A stretch of 64,000 bases of DNA from JBAXTZ01 sp037129925 (GCA_037129925.1 JBAXTZ010000014.1:1-64000); one strand, 5' to 3'; counted from the stretch's first letter, positions 7,351 through 16,289 are shown. Notes: generated by a model from the letters alone, not told the origin. Program-made: numbers and translations.

Positions 7351-8949
7351 ATGAATGTTAATGACCTAGCCAAGCTTACAACAATCAGTCCTTTTGAGTT
7401 GAAGGACGAGTTGATCAAGATTGCCCATAATTCCAAAAACAACACTATGCTAAACGCCGGTCGGGGCAATCCTAATTTCTTAGCCACTATACCACGCCAC
7501 GGTTTTTTTCAATTAGGCCAATTTGCATTACTGGAAGCTGAGCGCTCTTTTGCTTATATGCCCGAGGGTGTGGGTGGATTTCCTTTGCGTGATGGCATCG
7601 AACATCGCTTCGAGACCTTTTGTCAAAATAACAGCACCGTTGCCGGTGTGGATTTCATGCATGGCGCAGTAGCTTATGTGCGTGATCAGTTGGGTTTGTC
7701 CGATGGCGATTTTCTTTATGAAATGTGTGAGGCCATATTAGCTTGTAACTACCCGGTTCCGGACCGCATGTTGGCTCTTTCGGAAAAAATTGTAAATCAG
7801 TATATCCGTCAGGAGATGATTGACAATAATCCGCAATTCAAAGGTGACTTTGATATGTACGCGGTTGAAGGTGGCACCGCGGCCATGACCTATCTGTTTA
7901 ATACCTTGCGGGAAAACAAATTGGTCTCGCATGGCGATTCTATCGCGATGGGTATGCCGATCTTTACTCCGTATATGGAAATTCCTGACTTGGACGATTA
8001 TCAACTAAAAAAAGTCTATATCAACGCCGATCCCGAACTCGACTGGCAGTATTCTAACGCAGAACTAGATAAACTATTGAATCCGGAAATCAAAGTTTTT
8101 TGCCTGGTCAATCCCAGTAATCCGCCCTCGGTGAAATTGTGCGAAGCTAACATGAAACATTTGGTTGAGATTATTAAGAAACGCCCGGATCTGATAATAA
8201 TTACCGACGATGTTTATGCCACGTTTGCCGATAACTATACTTCAATATTTGCTTATTGTCCGGCTAACACTATTTTGGTTTATTCCTATTCCAAATATTT
8301 TGGCGCGACCGGCTGGCGGTTAGGCGTTATTGCTACTCATCACTCCAATGTTATCGATAACGTATTGATTAAAAACCTTTCAGCCGCTGACCGTGACAAC
8401 TTGAACAAACGTTATTCTTCAATTATGACCAACCCCGAAGACTTGAAATTTCTCGATCGTTTGGTTGCGGACAGCCGCACTGTAGCGCTGAACCACACTG
8501 CTGGTTTATCCACTCCTCAGCAGGTACAAATGGTGTTGTTCTCGCTGTTTTCGCTAATGGATCAACCCGATGCTTATAAAAACGCCATGAAACGGCTTAT
8601 CCGCAGTCGCCGCGCGGCTTTATACCGCGCGATGAATGTCCAACCCAAAACTGATGAGAATCTGGTGGGCTACTATGAATTAATCGATTTGGACATCCTT
8701 GGTAAAAACGAGTGCGGTGTGGAGTTTGTCGAGTGGATGAGCAAAAACATGAAACCCTTTGAGATACTATTCTACTTAGCTGAAAAATCCGGGGTCGTGC
8801 TATTGCCCGGCAAAGGTTTCGGCGCCCAACATCGCTCGGCGCGAGTTTCATTGGCTAACCTAAATGAATACGCCTATGTCAAAATCGGTAAAGCTATCCG
8901 CGAATTAATGGATAGTTATTACGAAAAATTTAACGCCTTAACCAAATAG
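7351..8949 (+). CDS. asdA: Aspartate 4-decarboxylase (PLP-dependent)
   Basis: 532 residues from ATG at 7351 (GAGAGG upstream; the frame is open further upstream into the aspT end but without a better start). It converts L-aspartate to L-alanine and CO2 with pyridoxal phosphate. The fold is the class I aminotransferase type. Visible are NPSNPPSVKLCE, ITDDVYATFAD (Asp to the PLP ring) and SYSKYFGATGWRLG, with the Schiff-base lysine in SYSK and the Arg of WRLG. Large multimeric decarboxylases of this kind are about 530-545 residues. Its operon with aspT reproduces the decarboxylation/antiport cycle known from lactic acid bacteria. Confidence 0.93.
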   Translation: MNVNDLAKLTTISPFELKDELIKIAHNSKNNTMLNAGRGNPNFLATIPRHGFFQLGQFALLEAERSFAYMPEGVGGFPLRDGIEHRFETFCQNNSTVAGVDFMHGAVAYVRDQLGLSDGDFLYEMCEAILACNYPVPDRMLALSEKIVNQYIRQEMIDNNPQFKGDFDMYAVEGGTAAMTYLFNTLRENKLVSHGDSIAMGMPIFTPYMEIPDLDDYQLKKVYINADPELDWQYSNAELDKLLNPEIKVFCLVNPSNPPSVKLCEANMKHLVEIIKKRPDLIIITDDVYATFADNYTSIFAYCPANTILVYSYSKYFGATGWRLGVIATHHSNVIDNVLIKNLSAADRDNLNKRYSSIMTNPEDLKFLDRLVADSRTVALNHTAGLSTPQQVQMVLFSLFSLMDQPDAYKNAMKRLIRSRRAALYRAMNVQPKTDENLVGYYELIDLDILGKNECGVEFVEWMSKNMKPFEILFYLAEKSGVVLLPGKGFGAQHRSARVSLANLNEYAYVKIGKAIRELMDSYYEKFNALTK

Positions 8950-8963
8950 GTTTAAAACAATCA

Positions 8964-9009
8964 AGGGCTGCGCTGAAACACAAGTTTCAATGCAGCCCTC
9001 TTTTTTTTT
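8964..9009 (+). terminator. Terminator of the aspT-asdA operon
   Basis: AGGGCTGC...TGAAAC (8964-8979) pairs with GTTTCA..GCAGCCCT (8984-8999) around a four-base loop, apart from one wobble and one mismatch, followed by nine T (9001-9009). The T-rich left flank on the other strand may let it also stop the converging minus-strand gene. Confidence 0.9.
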
Positions 9010-9013
9010 GCCA

Positions 9014-9676
9014 CTACCAGCCCAATTTAGCCTTCCCGAAAAACTGCGGCCGGTGAAAACTCGGTTGCGGCCAGGTTATCGGACTCCAGCTTAGAAAATG
9101 CGGTTGTTTGGTCTTGTCGCCACACTTGAAAAAATTGGCATAAAACTCTAACCCGGGTGTCAAATTACTAGCTTCGGTTATTGCAAGCAATTTAAATGGA
9201 ATAAACACACTCAGTTCCCAATCCGTCGGCTTGTCGATAATCAGCGGCTCGATTTTGCCAGAACTATTGACAAAGCTTCCCTGCACCTGAACTTCGGCGA
9301 GATCAGTTGGCGCAATCCACTCGCCGTACGTAACGAAATTCACTTGCCCCAAAACAGCGCCAATTGGATTAAATTCAAAACTATAGTGCCGGTCGCCTGG
9401 CACAAACTGAAAGAAGAACTCCACACAACTATCTTCCCACACAGCCGAATTATAATCTGTATTAAGCGCGCGCAGTTGCTGTTCATGAACATGATAGTTT
9501 AGAAAAAATCCAGCATTATTCCAACCGCTAGAAAAGGCAACTTCTGGTTTATAAGAATATTCTTGCTCCCAATTACAGCAAGCAATACGCTGTCGGGGCA
9601 AACTGCGTACGATTTCCGGCCAGTTTTTTTGTTGCTCAATCAACTCCGGCAGCCGGTAAAATAGCGCTTCTGGCAT
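9014..9676 (-). CDS. Carbohydrate-binding family 9-like protein
   Basis: 220 residues from ATG at 9676, chosen because GGAGG lies 5 bases upstream; a TTG at 9700 is in frame but has no ribosome site. The sequence follows the CBM9-like module of some carbohydrate-active proteins: VWEDSCVEFFFQF, HYSFEFNPIGAVLG, then YANFFKCGD and a C terminus PHFLSWSPI..FHRPQFFG. No signal peptide is visible. Modules like this bind sugar ends or lie in uncharacterised stand-alone proteins, so function is open. It shares no obvious operon: a 7-base-period repeat array separates it from the upstream kinase gene. Confidence 0.7.
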   Translation of the reverse strand: MPEALFYRLPELIEQQKNWPEIVRSLPRQRIACCNWEQEYSYKPEVAFSSGWNNAGFFLNYHVHEQQLRALNTDYNSAVWEDSCVEFFFQFVPGDRHYSFEFNPIGAVLGQVNFVTYGEWIAPTDLAEVQVQGSFVNSSGKIEPLIIDKPTDWELSVFIPFKLLAITEASNLTPGLEFYANFFKCGDKTKQPHFLSWSPITWPQPSFHRPQFFGKAKLGW

Positions 9677-9700
9677 AGGTACCTCCGTGTGAGTGGTCAA

Positions 9701-9822
9701 GTTGAAAGTTAAAGAGTTACAGAGTTGTTTAGTGGTTGAGTGGTTAGTTGGTTAGGTGGTGGTTAGTTGGTTAGGTGGTGGTTAGGTGGTGGTTAGGTGG
9801 TGGTTAGGTGATTGAGTGGTAA
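9701..9822. repeat. Heptad-period repeat array (GGTTAGG/TGGTTAG type)
   Basis: Degenerate array with a 7-base rhythm (gttgaaa gttaaag agttaca, then variants of ggttagg/tggttag). The centre also shows a perfect 11-base sub-repeat, ggttaggtggt. It fills the gap between two minus-strand genes and contains the stop codon of the histidine-kinase-like gene, whose tail NHLTTT is repeat-derived. Confidence 0.8.
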
Positions 9823-10488
9823 TTTTACGGTAAAAGTCGTTCCTTCGTCGACAACGCTCTGCAGGGATATTTCACCGTTTAGAACATCAACTATCTTTTT
9901 GGTTATAGTCAACCCCAGACCATCGCCGGCAATTGCCAGGGCGCGTACCTTGTCGGCGCGGTAGAAGCTGTCGAATATCCGCTTAAAATCACATTCCAAA
10001 ATACCGGCGCCGTTATCAGCGATACTTACATAGGCAAACTCTTTGTCACAAAAGACATCGACAACTATTTTACTGCCGCGCGGAGAATACTTGGCGGCGT
10101 TGTCCACCAAATTTACCAATACCTGCCGTAATAATTTCGGAACACTTTGGATCAGGCAATCATTGGTACTATCATAAATTAGTTCCTGCTGGTTCGCCGT
10201 TATTCGTACCCGGCAAAGAGCAATTGCCTCACGGATAATTCGCGTCAAGTTCATCGTCTGAAACTGTATTTTAGCGCGGTAATCAGCATTGTCTAATCTT
10301 ATCAAACTAAATAGATTTTTTATCGTCACTGCCAAACGTTCAGCATCATTGTAAATGTTTTTTGCCAAAATCTTGGCATCATCAATATTTTCCACATAGT
10401 TGCTAATCACATCGGCATTGGCGATTATTGCGGTCAACGGCGTTTTCAACTCCCGCGATGCTGCCGCCATTAATTTTAGATTGTTCAT
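9793..10488 (-). CDS. Cytoplasmic histidine-kinase core with the H-box His replaced by Arg
   Basis: 231 residues from ATG at 10488, which follows the nadB stop by one base, with GAGGA inside the nadB end; translation is probably coupled. No sensor or membrane segment is present. The protein starts directly at the dimerisation helix, whose H-box reads SRELKTPLTAI: codon cgg (Arg12) stands where the phosphorylated His belongs. The ATPase part is intact: N-box LVDNAAKYS, G1 DNGAGI, F-box FDSFYR and G2 GDGLGLTI. It cannot autophosphorylate in the usual way. It may be an allosteric partner, an ATP-binding pseudo-kinase or a decaying remnant. No response regulator adjoins. The gene ends inside a repeat array. 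Confidence 0.8.
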   Translation of the reverse strand: MNNLKLMAAASRELKTPLTAIIANADVISNYVENIDDAKILAKNIYNDAERLAVTIKNLFSLIRLDNADYRAKIQFQTMNLTRIIREAIALCRVRITANQQELIYDSTNDCLIQSVPKLLRQVLVNLVDNAAKYSPRGSKIVVDVFCDKEFAYVSIADNGAGILECDFKRIFDSFYRADKVRALAIAGDGLGLTITKKIVDVLNGEISLQSVVDEGTTFTVKLPLNHLTTT

Positions 10489-10489
10489 A

Positions 10490-12061
10490 TTAGTCCTCAA
10501 CAAAATGGCAGCCCTTGGATTCTGAATTAGACAGCGCCGAACGGATAATCACCCAAGCCGCCGTTACCGCGTTATGCAATTCAATCAACTGACGGGTGAT
10601 GTGCGCTGAGCGATAGAATTGTTCAACACGGTGGTGTAAATAGTTTAAATCCGCTAACGCCCTGGTCATACGTTTGCGGTTACGAATAATTCCGCAATAA
10701 TTCCACATGATTTTTCGCACTGTGGAGATGTCCTGATTAATTAATACCGGGTCAATGGTTTCTTCTACTGTCGGCAATATCCAATCGGGTATGCTGTCGC
10801 AAAGCTCTGCTGCAATAACCTGTTTCGATTGCCCGATGTCGCTACCGGCGTTGAGTCCCCAAACCACGCCTTCCAGCAGCGAAACCGATGCCAACCGATT
10901 GGCGCCATGCACACCGGTGCAGGAAACTTCGCCAACCGCCCACAATCCGGCTATGGATGTTTTCCCAGCGGAATCGACTTTAATTCCACCGCAAAAATAA
11001 TGAGCCGCCGGAACAACCGGTATCAAATCCTTACGGATATCAATACCGACCTTCAGACAATTATTAAACACTTTCGGAAACCGGTCAGCGACATCGACAT
11101 GGGTAATATTGCGGGCATCCAAAAATACATATCCGGCATCATCGTTTTCCATTTCACAATATATCGCACGCGCCACTTCATCACGCGGCGCCAAATCCTT
11201 GAGCTCCGGCGAATATTTATCCATAAAGTACTCGCCTTGACGATTGCACAATCGCGCGCCCTCGCCCCGCAATGCTTCCGTTATCAAAAACCGCTTCAAA
11301 TCACGGTGAAACAATACCGTCGGATGAAACTGGATGTATTCGGCATTGATTATTTCAGCGCCTAACCGCTCGGCAATCGCCAATCCGTCGCCAGTTGCGC
11401 CAGTAATATTACTGGTATAGGTATATAAGCCCCCGACACCGCCGGTGGCCAACACTGTGCAGGGCGCGAAAATTATTTCTACATCGTTAGTTTTTCCGTT
11501 TAGAACATAAGCGCCAATGACCCGTTTGGGATTGTAGCGCTCTTGCGGATCTCGCGATTGATGAGTGTTGGTTATCAAATCAATCACGGTGTATTCAGTA
11601 TATACAGTGATATTTTCAACTTTTTCAACATAAGTGATCAGCGCCGCTTCGATTGCCTCGCCGCTACCATCTTTGACATGGAGAATTCGCCGTTCAGAAT
11701 GCGCCCCTTCACGGGTGCGGTCGTAGTCGCCAGCCGCGTTTTTGCAAAACGGCACGCCCATCTTGTCGGCTAGAAACGGTTCAATCAACGGTGCTCCTTG
11801 CTCAGAAATATAGCGCACGGCCTCAAGATAATTTGCATAATCACCGGCACGCAAAATATCTTTTTCCAATGCCATAGCTGTTTCAACCGGATTGGTTGCA
11901 ACGATACCGCCTTGAGCGTGGTTAGTATTACAAATATTCAAGTCCGCTTCTTTGCTAAGAACTGCAACTTTCAAACCGCTTTCAGCGGCTTTTATCGCCG
12001 TACACAATCCAGCTATTCCCGAACCAATAACCAAACAATCAAAACATTTTCTTAGTGACAC
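10490..12061 (-). CDS. nadB: L-aspartate oxidase
   Basis: 523 residues. A flavoprotein that oxidises L-aspartate to iminoaspartate, the first step of de novo NAD synthesis; in anaerobes fumarate can replace oxygen as acceptor. FAD-binding VIGSGIAGLCTAIKAAE is at the N terminus, then NTNHAQGGI, a substrate-loop EGAHSERRILH, HPTVLF and RGEGARL, and a C-terminal GEVSCTGVHGANRLASVSLLEG-like region. Start is GTG at 12061 with GGAG 6 bases upstream. Third gene of the nadC-nadA-nadB order, followed immediately by the kinase-like gene. Confidence 0.95.
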   Translation of the reverse strand: MSLRKCFDCLVIGSGIAGLCTAIKAAESGLKVAVLSKEADLNICNTNHAQGGIVATNPVETAMALEKDILRAGDYANYLEAVRYISEQGAPLIEPFLADKMGVPFCKNAAGDYDRTREGAHSERRILHVKDGSGEAIEAALITYVEKVENITVYTEYTVIDLITNTHQSRDPQERYNPKRVIGAYVLNGKTNDVEIIFAPCTVLATGGVGGLYTYTSNITGATGDGLAIAERLGAEIINAEYIQFHPTVLFHRDLKRFLITEALRGEGARLCNRQGEYFMDKYSPELKDLAPRDEVARAIYCEMENDDAGYVFLDARNITHVDVADRFPKVFNNCLKVGIDIRKDLIPVVPAAHYFCGGIKVDSAGKTSIAGLWAVGEVSCTGVHGANRLASVSLLEGVVWGLNAGSDIGQSKQVIAAELCDSIPDWILPTVEETIDPVLINQDISTVRKIMWNYCGIIRNRKRMTRALADLNYLHHRVEQFYRSAHITRQLIELHNAVTAAWVIIRSALSNSESKGCHFVED

Positions 12062-12074
12062 TTACTTCTCCGTT

Positions 12075-12143
12075 CTGCGGCTGGCTGTCGGCGGTTGGCA
12101 GCTGAAAATCTTCCAGCGGCCGGCTACTGCTAACCAGCGGCAA
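12075..12143. repeat. Heptad-period repeat array (GCGGCTG type)
   Basis: Units such as cggctgg, ctgtcgg, cggttgg and cagctga fill the gap between nadA and nadB. Same family as the larger arrays near 17257 and 43431. Confidence 0.7.
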
Positions 12144-12146
12144 TCT

Positions 12147-13190
12147 CTATCGCTCAGTTTCGCTAATCATTTTGTTCAGCGTTAACAACGCCGGTTGAAC
12201 ATATTTGCTTTCGATATGCGTTTCAAAAGCATCCGCCGCAGCCGTTTGGCCGTTCTCAACAGCGACAAGCGCCTTTAAGCAATCGCGCAATCGTTCCGGC
12301 GTGATTTGCGCCATATTGACGCACGCCGACTGACGTAGCGCAAATACTTGCACATCACTTCTAAGTTGCGGCAACCGCTCGACAAATTTCAACTCGGTAC
12401 CAACCACAATTATTGAACCACTCGGCGCTTCCAGATAATATTTCAATAATTGCGATGTCGATCCGGCAAAATCTACGCCCGCGATAACCTCCGGTTCACA
12501 TTCAGGATGGGCAATGATTTTCGCCTCCGGATATTTGGCGCGAACTGCCTGCACATCTTCAATACTAATTCGGCGATGAGTAATACAAAAGCCATACCAG
12601 ACAAATAATCGGGCCTCTGGATTGATGTCTTCAATTTTGGTATTTCGATCAACCATGCAAATTTCTTCTGGCGCTATTCCCAATTCGGCAGCAACGTTGA
12701 TCGCCAAATTCTTGTCCGGCAAAAAGAATAGCCGCTTGCCCTCAGCTAATAATTGCCGGGCAATTTTTTTGGCATTACTCGAAGTGCAACACAGACCACC
12801 GACTTCGCCAACTGCGGCTTTGGTTGCCAAGGTAGAATTGACGTACAGCACAGGCACCGGCTCAGTTTGTGTTCGTTCACAGATTTTTGCGAAAACTTCC
12901 CGAAACATATCTTCATCAATCATCGCCGCCATCGGACAGCCGGCGAGCATATCCGGCGAAAACACCCGCACGCTTGGCTTGACCAACAGCTTTACCGTGT
13001 CCGCCATAAAACTGACACCACACATCACCGCGTATTTGGCGTTGGATTTCGCCGCCGTTACTGCCAACTGATAACTGTCCCCGGTGACATCGGCACAATC
13101 AAATACATCATCATGCTGATAATAATGTGCTAACAACAATAATTTGTCGCCTAATTGCTGTTTCAGTGCCAATATTTCATCTTTAAACAT
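12147..13190 (-). CDS. nadA: Quinolinate synthase
   Basis: 347 residues. It condenses iminoaspartate with dihydroxyacetone phosphate to quinolinate using a [4Fe-4S] cluster. Three candidate cluster cysteines sit in the expected places: GLCCTSSNA, HPECEPEV and RQSACVNMAQIT. Also typical are AHYYQHDDV and DVTGDSYQLA near the start and FLPDKNL. ATG at 13190 has GAGGTGA upstream. It lies between nadC and nadB in the NAD operon. Confidence 0.96.
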   Translation of the reverse strand: MFKDEILALKQQLGDKLLLLAHYYQHDDVFDCADVTGDSYQLAVTAAKSNAKYAVMCGVSFMADTVKLLVKPSVRVFSPDMLAGCPMAAMIDEDMFREVFAKICERTQTEPVPVLYVNSTLATKAAVGEVGGLCCTSSNAKKIARQLLAEGKRLFFLPDKNLAINVAAELGIAPEEICMVDRNTKIEDINPEARLFVWYGFCITHRRISIEDVQAVRAKYPEAKIIAHPECEPEVIAGVDFAGSTSQLLKYYLEAPSGSIIVVGTELKFVERLPQLRSDVQVFALRQSACVNMAQITPERLRDCLKALVAVENGQTAAADAFETHIESKYVQPALLTLNKMISETER

Positions 13191-13210
13191 TCAAATCACC
13201 TCGTTTCAAT

Positions 13211-13273
13211 TTTCCCTCTTCCCTAACTTTCAAGTCCTAACCCCTAAATCCAAGCCCCTAATCCCTAAATCTA
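13211..13273. repeat. Heptad-period repeat array (CCCCTAA type)
   Basis: Units aagtcct, aacccct, aaatcca, agcccct, aatccct, aaatcta in register with a 7-base period, between nadC and nadA. The nadC stop (TAG at 13273-13271) lies at its right edge. Confidence 0.8.
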
Positions 13274-14113
13274 CTTAATCCGCAAACTAAAATCAAAGGC
13301 TTGCACCGAATGAGTCAATCCGCCTATGGAAATAAAATCCACGCCAGTCGCGCTAACCCCGGCAATCCGTTCTAGCGACATATTACCTGACGCTTCAACT
13401 TTGGCGCGTCCACCGACCAGTTCGACAGCCTGACGCATGGTTTCGTTGTCCATATTGTCGAGCATAATCCAGTCAGCATGCGCTTCTACCGCTTGGCGCA
13501 CTTCGTCGAGATTGCGCGTTTCCACTTCAATTGCAAAACGGTTTCCCCATTTATTGACTGTGGCGGCAACTGCTGAGGCAATACCGCCGGCCGCGTCAAT
13601 ATGATTGTCCTTTAGCATCACCATATCATACAACCCCATGCGGTGATTGCAACCACCGCCGCAGCGCACCGCGTATTTTGATAGCCGCCGCCAACACGGC
13701 AGCGTTTTTCGAGTATCTAATATCCGCGCGTGACCGCTAACTGCTGCCGCTTGGACGCACAATGCCGTCTGTGTCGCTATTCCCGATAGAAACGCCACAA
13801 TGTTTATTGCCGTCCGTTCACTCATCAGTACGGCTTTAGTTCGCCCGTACACTTCGGCGATTATGTCGCCCTTGAAGATTTTATCACCGTCCCGCTTATG
13901 GAGAACTACCTGAGTATTTAAGTCGAAAGTTTTAAAAGTCAACTCAAACGCCTGCACGCCCGCCAAAACACCGTCGGCTTTGCTAAGCAAAATTGCGTTA
14001 ACATGATCAGCATCATTGAAAACTGCTTCAACCGAAACATCACCGAAATCGCCAAAATCTTCCTGAAACGAAGTCTGTATCAGCGACAAATATTCGTCGT
14101 GCAAATCAATCAT
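13271..14113 (-). CDS. nadC: Nicotinate-nucleotide pyrophosphorylase (carboxylating)
   Basis: 280 residues. Converts quinolinate and PRPP to nicotinate mononucleotide and CO2. Recognisable blocks are TRKTLPCWRRLSKYAVRCGG (PRPP/quinolinate-binding Lys and Arg), NHRMGLYDMVMLKDNH, IEVETRN and the C-terminal phosphate site EASGNM...ISIGGLTHS. ATG at 14113 follows AAGGAGA. First biosynthetic gene of the NAD operon. Confidence 0.95.
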   Translation of the reverse strand: MIDLHDEYLSLIQTSFQEDFGDFGDVSVEAVFNDADHVNAILLSKADGVLAGVQAFELTFKTFDLNTQVVLHKRDGDKIFKGDIIAEVYGRTKAVLMSERTAINIVAFLSGIATQTALCVQAAAVSGHARILDTRKTLPCWRRLSKYAVRCGGGCNHRMGLYDMVMLKDNHIDAAGGIASAVAATVNKWGNRFAIEVETRNLDEVRQAVEAHADWIMLDNMDNETMRQAVELVGGRAKVEASGNMSLERIAGVSATGVDFISIGGLTHSVQAFDFSLRIK

Positions 14114-14149
14114 CTAAATTTCTCCTTTTATAAACTTTTTTGCCATTCC

Positions 14150-14187
14150 CGCTCTCAGCTTTCAGCTTTTATGTTTCAACTTTATTA
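14150..14187. repeat. Short heptad-period array (CTTTCAG type)
   Basis: ctctcag, ctttcag, cttttat, gtttcaa, ctttatt in 7-base register between the DUF2284 gene and nadC. Confidence 0.6.
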
Positions 14188-14195
14188 AGCGCACC

Positions 14196-14702
14196 CTACT
14201 TAATCCAAACTGCTGAATACCAATTAATTGTTTCGTCCTGGGTTTTCAAAGTATCAATTGGCAGACCGAATTTCCCGACTGTTGCAAAAACATCAATACC
14301 GACGCTGTGAAACGCCGGACGAGCTTTTTTGACGCTGATGCACGGTTTGTCGGCAAAACCGGCGCATTTTTCACAAATTGCACAATCGCTCATCGAAAAA
14401 GCAAAGTAATAACCATCCAGAAAAGCTCGTCGCTCAATTTCAAATGAAATATCCTGAGCCTTTTTCTTGTCGGTGCTGTGAATTATTATTCCCCATTTGA
14501 ATTCCTTAAATATCTTTTCATATTCCCAAGGGTTAGGCGAACCGGGTCGCGACGGACAAGTATTGCCATAGCCCCAATCCGGGCAACCAAACATACATTT
14601 TAATAGCGTTCTCGAATCAAATACTATATCGTCAATCGAAAAAGCCACAGCATCGGTAGCGCCTAACGACAACGCCAATTCAACAAAATCCTGTTTTTTC
14701 AT
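14196..14702 (-). CDS. DUF2284 cysteine-rich predicted metal-binding protein
   Basis: 168 residues. The cysteine pattern matches DUF2284: KCMFGCPDWGYGNTCPSRPG near the front, CAICEKCAGF in the middle, CISVKKARPAFHSVGIDVF near the end. At least seven cysteines could bind iron-sulphur or another metal; the biochemical role of the family is unknown. It is the first gene of the minus-strand transcript leading into nadC-nadA-nadB, with GAGGTG before its ATG. The position next to the Fe-S enzyme NadA is suggestive but not proof of a link. Confidence 0.8.
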   Translation of the reverse strand: MKKQDFVELALSLGATDAVAFSIDDIVFDSRTLLKCMFGCPDWGYGNTCPSRPGSPNPWEYEKIFKEFKWGIIIHSTDKKKAQDISFEIERRAFLDGYYFAFSMSDCAICEKCAGFADKPCISVKKARPAFHSVGIDVFATVGKFGLPIDTLKTQDETINWYSAVWIK

Positions 14703-14805
14703 CCGGCACCTCTTTTCAAAACCTTGACTTAAACAATGTGTAGGTTAACTATATTCTGCATTTTACAAAATAATCCTGCTGACAAACTATAAAATCGGCT
14801 TTTTG

Positions 14806-14834
14806 TTGCAGATTTATTTTTGTTTATGTAGAAT
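14806..14834 (+). promoter_or_regulatory. Promoter of the pyrimidine operon
   Basis: TTGCAG (14806-14811), 17-base spacer, TAGAAT (14829-14834), about 38 bases before pyrC. No PyrR-type leader or hairpin fits between it and pyrC. The divergent side of this 169-base gap shows only weak promoter candidates for the NAD operon. Confidence 0.65.
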
Positions 14835-14871
14835 ACATAACAGACTTTATTATCGACAGCTGGAGTGAAAA

Positions 14872-16200
14872 ATGAGTATTTTGATAAGAAACGGCACAAT
14901 AATCTGCCCGCAAACCGGTCGGACTAATAACATTGACTTGCTTATCGAAAACGGCGTTATCAGTAAAATCGCCCCGAATATTTCTCAAGCCACCGCTGTC
15001 GTCATCGATGCCACGAACAAATACATTTTGCCGGGTTTTTTTGATATGCACTGTCATCTGCGCGAGCCGGGTTTCGAATACAAGGAGACCCTTGAAAGCG
15101 GAATGCGCGCCGGGCTGGCTGGAGGCTTTACTTCGCTTGCTTGTATGCCGAATACAAAACCGGCAATTGATACTGCAGCGACTGCTCGATTTATTATTGA
15201 ACGGGCGAAACAGCTTAATCTTTGCAAACTATACCCGGTCGGCGCTATTACCAAAGCTCAAGCCGGTGAACAGCTTAATGATTTTTCCGAACTTAAAAAT
15301 GCCGGAGTAATCGCACTGAGCGATGACGGCAAACCTCTGACCAGTGCGGCGCTCATGCGCAGCGCCGTTATTGCAGCCGCTCAAGCCGGACTGTTAATCC
15401 TCAGCCACTGTGAAGATCAAACACTCTCTGCTGATGGCGTGATGAACGAAGGGGCTACCGCAACTAATCTGGGACTTCTAGGCATCCCGGCGCTCGCCGA
15501 AGAATTAATCACCGCCCGCGAGATTTTGATTGCCGAAAGTTTAAACCAACCCATTCACATTATGCACGTCAGCACCAAAGGCAGTGTGGCGATAATCCGC
15601 GCCGCAAAAGCCCGTGGCGTTCGCGTCACCGCCGAAACATGCCCGCATTATTTTTCACTGACCGATAGCACCTGCGCCGGACATAATACCGCCGCAAAAG
15701 TCAATCCGCCGTTACGCACTGCAGATGATGTTGCGGCAATAATCGAAGGATTGCGTGACAACACCATTGATGTGATTGCGACCGACCACGCGCCGCACCA
15801 TGCTGATGAGAAAAATTGCGATTTCACCAATGCCGCCTTTGGCATTTCTGGTCTGGAAACCGCCTTTGCCGTGGCAAATACCTATTTAGTCCGGCCAAGC
15901 TATCTAACCCTGGAAGAACTAACTAAAAAAATGTCCTTCAATCCGGCGCAGATATTGGGTAAATCAACCGAAACACTTACAGTAGGCGCTCCAGCAGATA
16001 TTACAATCGTAGATGCCAATATATGCCAAACGGTGGACAGCACAAAGTTTTATTCGCAGGGGAAAAACACCCCATTTAACGGCTTACAGTTACAAGGAGC
16101 GGTAGAACATACCATCGCAAACGGCACATTGAAGTTTTCGCGGGATAGCAAAACATCTAAATTGACAGCCACAACTGGTTGTGCTAGAATAAGTCAATAA
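14872..16200 (+). CDS. pyrC: Dihydroorotase
   Basis: 442 residues, the longer class I type. Zinc enzyme closing carbamoyl-aspartate to dihydroorotate. Metal site FFDMHCHLREPG; ACMPNTKPA; SHCEDQ; IMHVSTKGS; and DHAPHHADEK near residue 300 are all in order. First gene of the pyr operon, with a GGAG ribosome site 8 bases upstream. No pyrB is visible in the window. Confidence 0.95.
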   Translation: MSILIRNGTIICPQTGRTNNIDLLIENGVISKIAPNISQATAVVIDATNKYILPGFFDMHCHLREPGFEYKETLESGMRAGLAGGFTSLACMPNTKPAIDTAATARFIIERAKQLNLCKLYPVGAITKAQAGEQLNDFSELKNAGVIALSDDGKPLTSAALMRSAVIAAAQAGLLILSHCEDQTLSADGVMNEGATATNLGLLGIPALAEELITAREILIAESLNQPIHIMHVSTKGSVAIIRAAKARGVRVTAETCPHYFSLTDSTCAGHNTAAKVNPPLRTADDVAAIIEGLRDNTIDVIATDHAPHHADEKNCDFTNAAFGISGLETAFAVANTYLVRPSYLTLEELTKKMSFNPAQILGKSTETLTVGAPADITIVDANICQTVDSTKFYSQGKNTPFNGLQLQGAVEHTIANGTLKFSRDSKTSKLTATTGCARISQ

Positions 16201-16217
16201 TTTTCGGAGGTGACGTT

Positions 16218-16289
16218 ATGAAATTAAAACAATTTCATAATATAGCGTTTTGCAATCCGAACGGTTGTTTTTCAATTATTGATTTATAA
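16218..16289 (+). CDS. Putative 23-residue leader peptide upstream of pyrF
   Basis: A near-perfect Shine-Dalgarno GGAGGTGA (16206-16213) lies 4 bases before ATG at 16218. The frame runs 23 codons to TAA at 16287-16289. The peptide starts MKLKQFHN and ends CFSIIDL; it has no run of one amino acid. Its last third is encoded by a U-rich stretch, and its stop is 2 bases from the left arm of a perfect terminator hairpin (16292-16320). A ribosome at the stop would cover that arm. This is the arrangement of UTP-sensing pyrBI-type attenuation, although PyrL of enteric bacteria is unrelated in sequence. I infer control of pyrF and downstream genes; that it is translated is inferred from the ribosome site. 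Confidence 0.65.
   Translation: MKLKQFHNIAFCNPNGCFSIIDL

Noticed and set aside
10829..11365. 178-codon plus-strand frame within nadB
   Set aside because: Lies wholly in the antisense of a well-supported gene, without ribosome site or known motifs.
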